DNA of 64,000 bases, from positions 1 through 64,000 of the forward strand of contig JAJCXR010000020.1 of the NCBI GenBank assembly GCA_029263315.1, written 5' to 3'. The position numbers and the translations under genes were made by a program. How positions within the stretch are numbered: position 1 is the stretch's first letter; every line of letters begins with the position of its first letter. Under the pieces are notes generated by a model that searched no databases, had not been told where the DNA came from, and saw only the letters and a program-made list of their open reading frames with translations. Below, piece by piece: positions 60,562 to 64,000 of the stretch. The stretch is from Acidobacteriota bacterium (GTDB taxonomy: Bacteria; Acidobacteriota; Thermoanaerobaculia; Multivoradales; J023).

Positions 60562-62561
60562 GCGGAGCCGGGCAGAACGGCACCGTTGGTCCCAATCGCG
60601 ATAGGAAGCGCCTGTTGATCATCGGAGACGGTGCGGCGCCGACGGGCTTCGCACGGGTGGTACGGAACATCTTTGCCCCCATGGTGGAGAGCTTTGAGCT
60701 TCACCAATTGGCGGTCAACTATTACGGTGATCCCCACGACTGGCCGTGGAAGCTCTACCCCGCCGGACAGAAGGGCAATGCCTTCGGCGCCGACCGCCTC
60801 GAAGAGCGCCTCGAAACCCTTCGCCCCGACCTGGTCTTCGTCATCGCCGACCTGTGGACTTTCCCCCTTTACCTACCCACACTCCGCCGTCATCGCAGTC
60901 GGCTGAAGATCGTCTACTATTGCCCGGTCGAAGCCGGCCCCCTAGTCCCAGACCTCCTCCCCCCCTTGAGAGAGGTCGACCATCTGGTCTTCTACACCCG
61001 AACAGCAGAACGCCTCGTTCAGGATGCCTGTGCGGCCGCAGAGGAACAGCTGCCGGGTCTCCAGTTGCCACCGACCCAGGTGATTCCCCACGGCATCGAC
61101 ATGGAGACCTTCCACCCTTTGAAGGAGACCAACGGAAACCTGGGGGAGGTGCGCAGAGCAGTACGCCGTCAGCTGTTCCCTGGGGATGAAGAGCTCGAAG
61201 ACGCCTTCATCGTCTTGAACGCCAACCGCAACCAGCCGCGCAAACGTATCGACCTCACCCTCGAAGCCTTCGCCCTGTTCGCCCAGGGCAAACCAAGCAA
61301 TGTACGCCTCTACCTGCACATGGGACTCGAAGATCATGGCTGGGGGGTACCCACCCTGGCGAGGCGCTTCGGCGTTTACGACCGCCTGATTGTCACCCAG
61401 GCGACCCCTGCACCACCCGCGGTATCTGAACGATATTTGAACCAGATCTACAACGCCTGTGATGTCGGCATCAACACCTCTCTGGCAGAAGGGTGGGGGC
61501 TGGTGAGCTTCGAGCATGCGGCCACCCACAGGGCCCAGATCGTGCCGGGATTTGGATCTTGCCTCGAGCTCTGGGAAGGGGCCGCCGAGCTGTTGCCACC
61601 GGCCAGGAAGGTTACTCTCGAGAAATCCTTAATGGAAGGCTGGCTCATCGATCCGCAGGATGCTGCCCAGGCCCTCGAGCGGCTCTATCAGAACCAAGAC
61701 CATCGTCAGCGCCTCGCCCGAGCAGCCTTCGAGCTCGCCACTTCTCAAAACTATCAATGGAGTCGAATTTCAAAACGCTGGGGCGAGCTTTTCGACGACG
61801 TTCTCGCTGAGAATCGGTCACCCACGAACGCTTCCGTCTCTTCGGATTCCAAGCCGCTCCTCGAAGCCCCATACATCTTCCTCCATATACCCAAGACCGG
61901 CGGCACGACCCTCGGCGAGATTCTGAGAGCGAATTTCAACCCCGAAGATGTCGCCTGGCACTGGTCTCCACCGGAGCCCGATGCGGCGGCCGGGCTCTCT
62001 CGCAAACGGTGCCTGATCGGCCATCTCCCCTACGGCGCGCACGATCTTTTCGCCGATCCCTGCACCTACATCGCGGTGCTGCGCAACCCCTATGAACGAG
62101 TGATCTCCCAGTATTTCTACAATCTTGCCGAACCGCAGGATCCCCACCACACCCTCGCTCGCGACAACTCCTTGGAAGGATGGCTCGACCTCCACCCCGA
62201 CGCCCACGACCTGCAAGTGCAATTCCTGAGCGGGCAGAAAGGGCCACCGCCGGATCGGCAGACGTTTCTCTTGGCAGCTGAGAACCTAAAAAATTGTGGA
62301 GTCGTCGGACTCTTGGAAGACTTTGAGGGCACTCTCTTCTTGCTGAGGCATTACCTCGGGCTCGAACAGCTCTCCTACACCCGAGCCAAGGAGAATCCTC
62401 AGCGGCACCTTCTCCATGAGATCTCCCCTAAGGCCCTGGCGAAGATTCAGTGCTACAACGCTTTGGATATGGAATTGTACCGACTGGCCCAGCAGCTGTT
62501 CCTGGATAAGCTCCAGGAGGCTGCAGGGTCTGCGGAGCCACGGCACACCGGCGGCTGCTAG
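60558..62561 (+). CDS. Glycosyltransferase-sulfotransferase fusion
   Basis: 667 residues. Residues about 15-420 are a GT-B glycosyltransferase like family GT4: GDGAAPTGFARVVRNIFAPM, VIPHGIDMETFHPLKE, VLNANRNQPRKRIDLTLEAF and ACDVGINTSLAEGWGLVSFE (the donor-site glutamate region). From about 437 a sulfotransferase domain begins: YIFLHIPKTGGTTLGEIL (PAPS 5'-phosphosulfate loop) and VLRNPYERVISQYFYNL (3'-phosphate site). One chain could add a sugar and then a sulfate. Coupled to the small gene upstream and co-directional with the kinase, so glycan decoration may be under its control. Confidence 0.88.
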   Translation: MSGAGQNGTVGPNRDRKRLLIIGDGAAPTGFARVVRNIFAPMVESFELHQLAVNYYGDPHDWPWKLYPAGQKGNAFGADRLEERLETLRPDLVFVIADLWTFPLYLPTLRRHRSRLKIVYYCPVEAGPLVPDLLPPLREVDHLVFYTRTAERLVQDACAAAEEQLPGLQLPPTQVIPHGIDMETFHPLKETNGNLGEVRRAVRRQLFPGDEELEDAFIVLNANRNQPRKRIDLTLEAFALFAQGKPSNVRLYLHMGLEDHGWGVPTLARRFGVYDRLIVTQATPAPPAVSERYLNQIYNACDVGINTSLAEGWGLVSFEHAATHRAQIVPGFGSCLELWEGAAELLPPARKVTLEKSLMEGWLIDPQDAAQALERLYQNQDHRQRLARAAFELATSQNYQWSRISKRWGELFDDVLAENRSPTNASVSSDSKPLLEAPYIFLHIPKTGGTTLGEILRANFNPEDVAWHWSPPEPDAAAGLSRKRCLIGHLPYGAHDLFADPCTYIAVLRNPYERVISQYFYNLAEPQDPHHTLARDNSLEGWLDLHPDAHDLQVQFLSGQKGPPPDRQTFLLAAENLKNCGVVGLLEDFEGTLFLLRHYLGLEQLSYTRAKENPQRHLLHEISPKALAKIQCYNALDMELYRLAQQLFLDKLQEAAGSAEPRHTGGC

Positions 62562-62613
62562 CCACTGCCAAGATGACGGCCGCCTGGACGCCTCACATTC
62601 AAGTCGCAGGCCA

Positions 62614-62673
62614 GAAATCTGGCCCACCTCTCAGCCGTTTTCCGCGTCACTCCTCAACACTTGAGCTCAGCCC
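62614..62673. repeat. 60-bp direct repeat, copy 1
   Basis: Matches 63941-64000 with about seven mismatches in 60 bp; the core GCGTCACTCCTCAACACTTG is exact. The plus strand could encode RNLAHLSAVFRVTPQHLSSA, and the second copy a similar RNLVHLAAVLRVTPQHLNSA, with most changes conservative, so it may be a scrap of coding sequence. Confidence 0.75.
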
Positions 62674-62746
62674 GAGGAGTCCCGATGCAAGCCCACGCCG
62701 CCCCACCGCTCCCCAGAGTCGATTTGGAAGGAGCCGACGAGGGTGC

Positions 62747-63253
62747 CTACCGGACGTAGGCGTCCGAGTCGGTCCAGTAGCGCGCCCGGTCGCCGCGAGG
62801 CGAAGCCACAATACCGACTACTGATCTGCCGGACGAAGAGCAGCTCACATCGACCCGGCTGCCCGGTTGGGGTGCGATCTGACGCTCCGGCAGGTTCGGT
62901 CCCGAAGCCACCACCACGACATCGAGCTCACCCGAAAGACCCGGCGTCTGCAGGATTCGACTCGAGTCGGTCGAAGTGATCCTGCCGGTCCAATCCCCTT
63001 CCCGGGCTCGGAATTCAACCGTCCAGCCCGTCACAAACCTGGATGTGTCGTTCACCTGAGAGAGGTGGACCGCGAACGATGCCCCGTTCCGGGCATCGCT
63101 CAGATCAGAAATCGCCGCGTCGGCGATGAGGAGGTTGGTCTTCTCCGCCGCCAGCCGTTTCTCCACCTCCACGATGTATTCCCTAGCCTCCCCGTGGGTA
63201 TGGATTTTCGACGCGCGCGCCAGGATCTCTTGGCGCTCTTCAGGGCTGCTCAA
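62747..63253 (-). CDS. Hypothetical protein with helical head and beta tail
   Basis: 168 residues from a TTG start at 63253 (GAGGG upstream). The first 50 residues are helical (SPEERQEILARASKIHTHGE, AREYIVEVEKRLAAEKTNLL). The rest is beta-like (ASFAVHLSQVNDTSRFVTGW, ELDVVVVASGPNLPERQIAP). No signal peptide; family unknown. It lies inside the unit bordered by the 60-bp repeat, opposite in direction to the kinase operon. Confidence 0.55.
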   Translation of the reverse strand: MSSPEERQEILARASKIHTHGEAREYIVEVEKRLAAEKTNLLIADAAISDLSDARNGASFAVHLSQVNDTSRFVTGWTVEFRAREGDWTGRITSTDSSRILQTPGLSGELDVVVVASGPNLPERQIAPQPGSRVDVSCSSSGRSVVGIVASPRGDRARYWTDSDAYVR

Positions 63254-63491
63254 AGCGAGACCCTCACCAACCTCAAAAAGGTTTTTGTGGTTTTTGTATA
63301 CAAATAGAGCTACCCAGAGCCCTCTTCAAATTCATCATTCACCGAGGCTCCCTCCGCAGCGAGATTCACCCACCTCTATGCGAAATTCTCCTCCAACCAC
63401 GAGCTCATCTGTGGGGCCGAGGGATTGTCTTACTGCAACTCGTAGGGCCGACGCGGCGAGCCGAGGCTCCCACGTCGACCTTGCGTTGGAA

Positions 63492-63824
63492 TCACCAGCA
63501 GTAGAGATTGCCCTTTTTCTTCCACGTTTTGAATGGAGTCTCGACGATCGCCTCGAAGGTAATGCAATTGCCCGACAGTGCAAACTTCACTTCCGCCTTG
63601 AAACCATCAACTCCACCACCGACCTTGCAGTCCTGATGATCGGGACTCAGCTGGCAGTGGCCGATGGTGACACCTGCCAGCTTGACGGTGATCGAGGCGG
63701 ACGGAACGCTGGTATCGACACACGCTTCGATGGAAAGCGGGCCGACGCTCAGTGAGACGCAATGGTTGTCGAAGACAGAATCAGCGAGATGACCCTGCTG
63801 AATGTGGGCGAGCTCTTTAGCCAT
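63492..63824 (-). CDS. Small hypothetical beta-rich protein
   Basis: 110 residues; AAGGAT lies about 6 nt before the ATG. Beta-rich with five cysteines (DNHCVSLSVGPLSIEACVDT, IGHCQLSPDHQDCKVGG, GNCITFEAIVETPFKTWKKK). No signal peptide. Family unknown. It sits with the gene at 62747 within the repeat-bordered unit, and a further copy of the unit may follow beyond the window. Confidence 0.6.
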   Translation of the reverse strand: MAKELAHIQQGHLADSVFDNHCVSLSVGPLSIEACVDTSVPSASITVKLAGVTIGHCQLSPDHQDCKVGGGVDGFKAEVKFALSGNCITFEAIVETPFKTWKKKGNLYCW

Positions 63825-63940
63825 GTTAGATCCTTTTCTTTCAAACGGTTAGTAGAACACTTCTCTTTTCGCCGCGGCTTTCAATGACATACACACGGTG
63901 ACCGCACAGAAGGGGCCAAGAAACTTTCGAAGCGCTGAAA

Positions 63941-64000
63941 GAAATCTGGTCCACCTCGCGGCTGTCTTGCGCGTCACTCCTCAACACTTGAACTCAGCCC
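63941..64000. repeat. 60-bp direct repeat, copy 2 at the window end
   Basis: Second copy of the sequence at 62614-62673, 1327 bp further right. It runs to the last base, so the repeat may extend beyond the window. Confidence 0.75.

Overview
The window is a bacterial chromosome segment, mostly GC-rich. Its gene mix is an FHA/sigma-54 regulator, a very large Ser/Thr kinase with a TPR tail, ECF-type sigma factors, secreted subtilases, CHAT proteases, PQQ-type beta-propellers and dockerin-like repeats. This resembles Acidobacteriota of the Thermoanaerobaculia type or a related deep group. That placement is inference from gene content; no rRNA or universal marker gene is present.

Region 1 (1-7602) is the right end of an integrative element. 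It holds a ParB-like protein cut by the window edge, a large primase-helicase with an inverted CGGCCCA repeat cluster at its 3' end, an AlpA-type regulator, one unknown gene, a UPF0175/PIN toxin-antitoxin pair and a tyrosine integrase. The element ends at a 45-nt copy of the 3' half of tRNA-Phe(GAA), read as the distal attachment site. The intact tRNA should lie beyond the left edge.

Region 2 (7603-20191) is ordinary chromosome mixed with decayed pieces: a RelE relic beside its intact antitoxin, an ECF sigma gene whose 3' end is replaced by a XerC-like fragment, a retropepsin-like protein without its DTG motif and a DUF1003-like relic. Intact genes include a three-gene secreted operon with a formylglycine-generating-enzyme fold, a Ca/Na antiporter, a membrane beta-propeller protein and a ParE/antitoxin pair.

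Region 3 (20192-25432) is the most unusual part. A SPASM radical SAM maturase, a 42-residue Cys/Gly-rich precursor that is easily missed, and a B12-type radical SAM enzyme form a compact RiPP locus. Next to it, a small secreted protein made of repeated HGPLIEP motifs faces an XRE-TPR regulator, an arrangement like RNPP peptide signalling.

Region 4 (25653-42176) holds an AraC-type regulator, a secreted subtilase, a coupled operon (sigma factor, single-TM anti-sigma-like protein, CHAT lipoprotein with TPRs, subtilase-like protein), a Cys-rich dockerin-like secreted protein, a DNA/RNA non-specific nuclease, Ogt and a large 2OG-Fe(II) oxygenase.

Region 5 (42518-53283) looks A/T-richer at its start and is accessory. 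It has a four-gene operon ending in a second CHAT protease, then remnants of a DISARM-like SNF2 helicase and an adenine methylase that share a 25-bp tail, then DUF429, an Excalibur protein and a dead DUF4344 metallopeptidase.

Region 6 (53399-64000) is a signalling block: an FHA-GAF-AAA+ regulator, a kinase-cyclase-kinase-TM-TPR protein of 1412 residues, small unknown proteins, a glycosyltransferase-sulfotransferase fusion, and two more small genes inside a unit whose 60-bp border is repeated at the window's right end.
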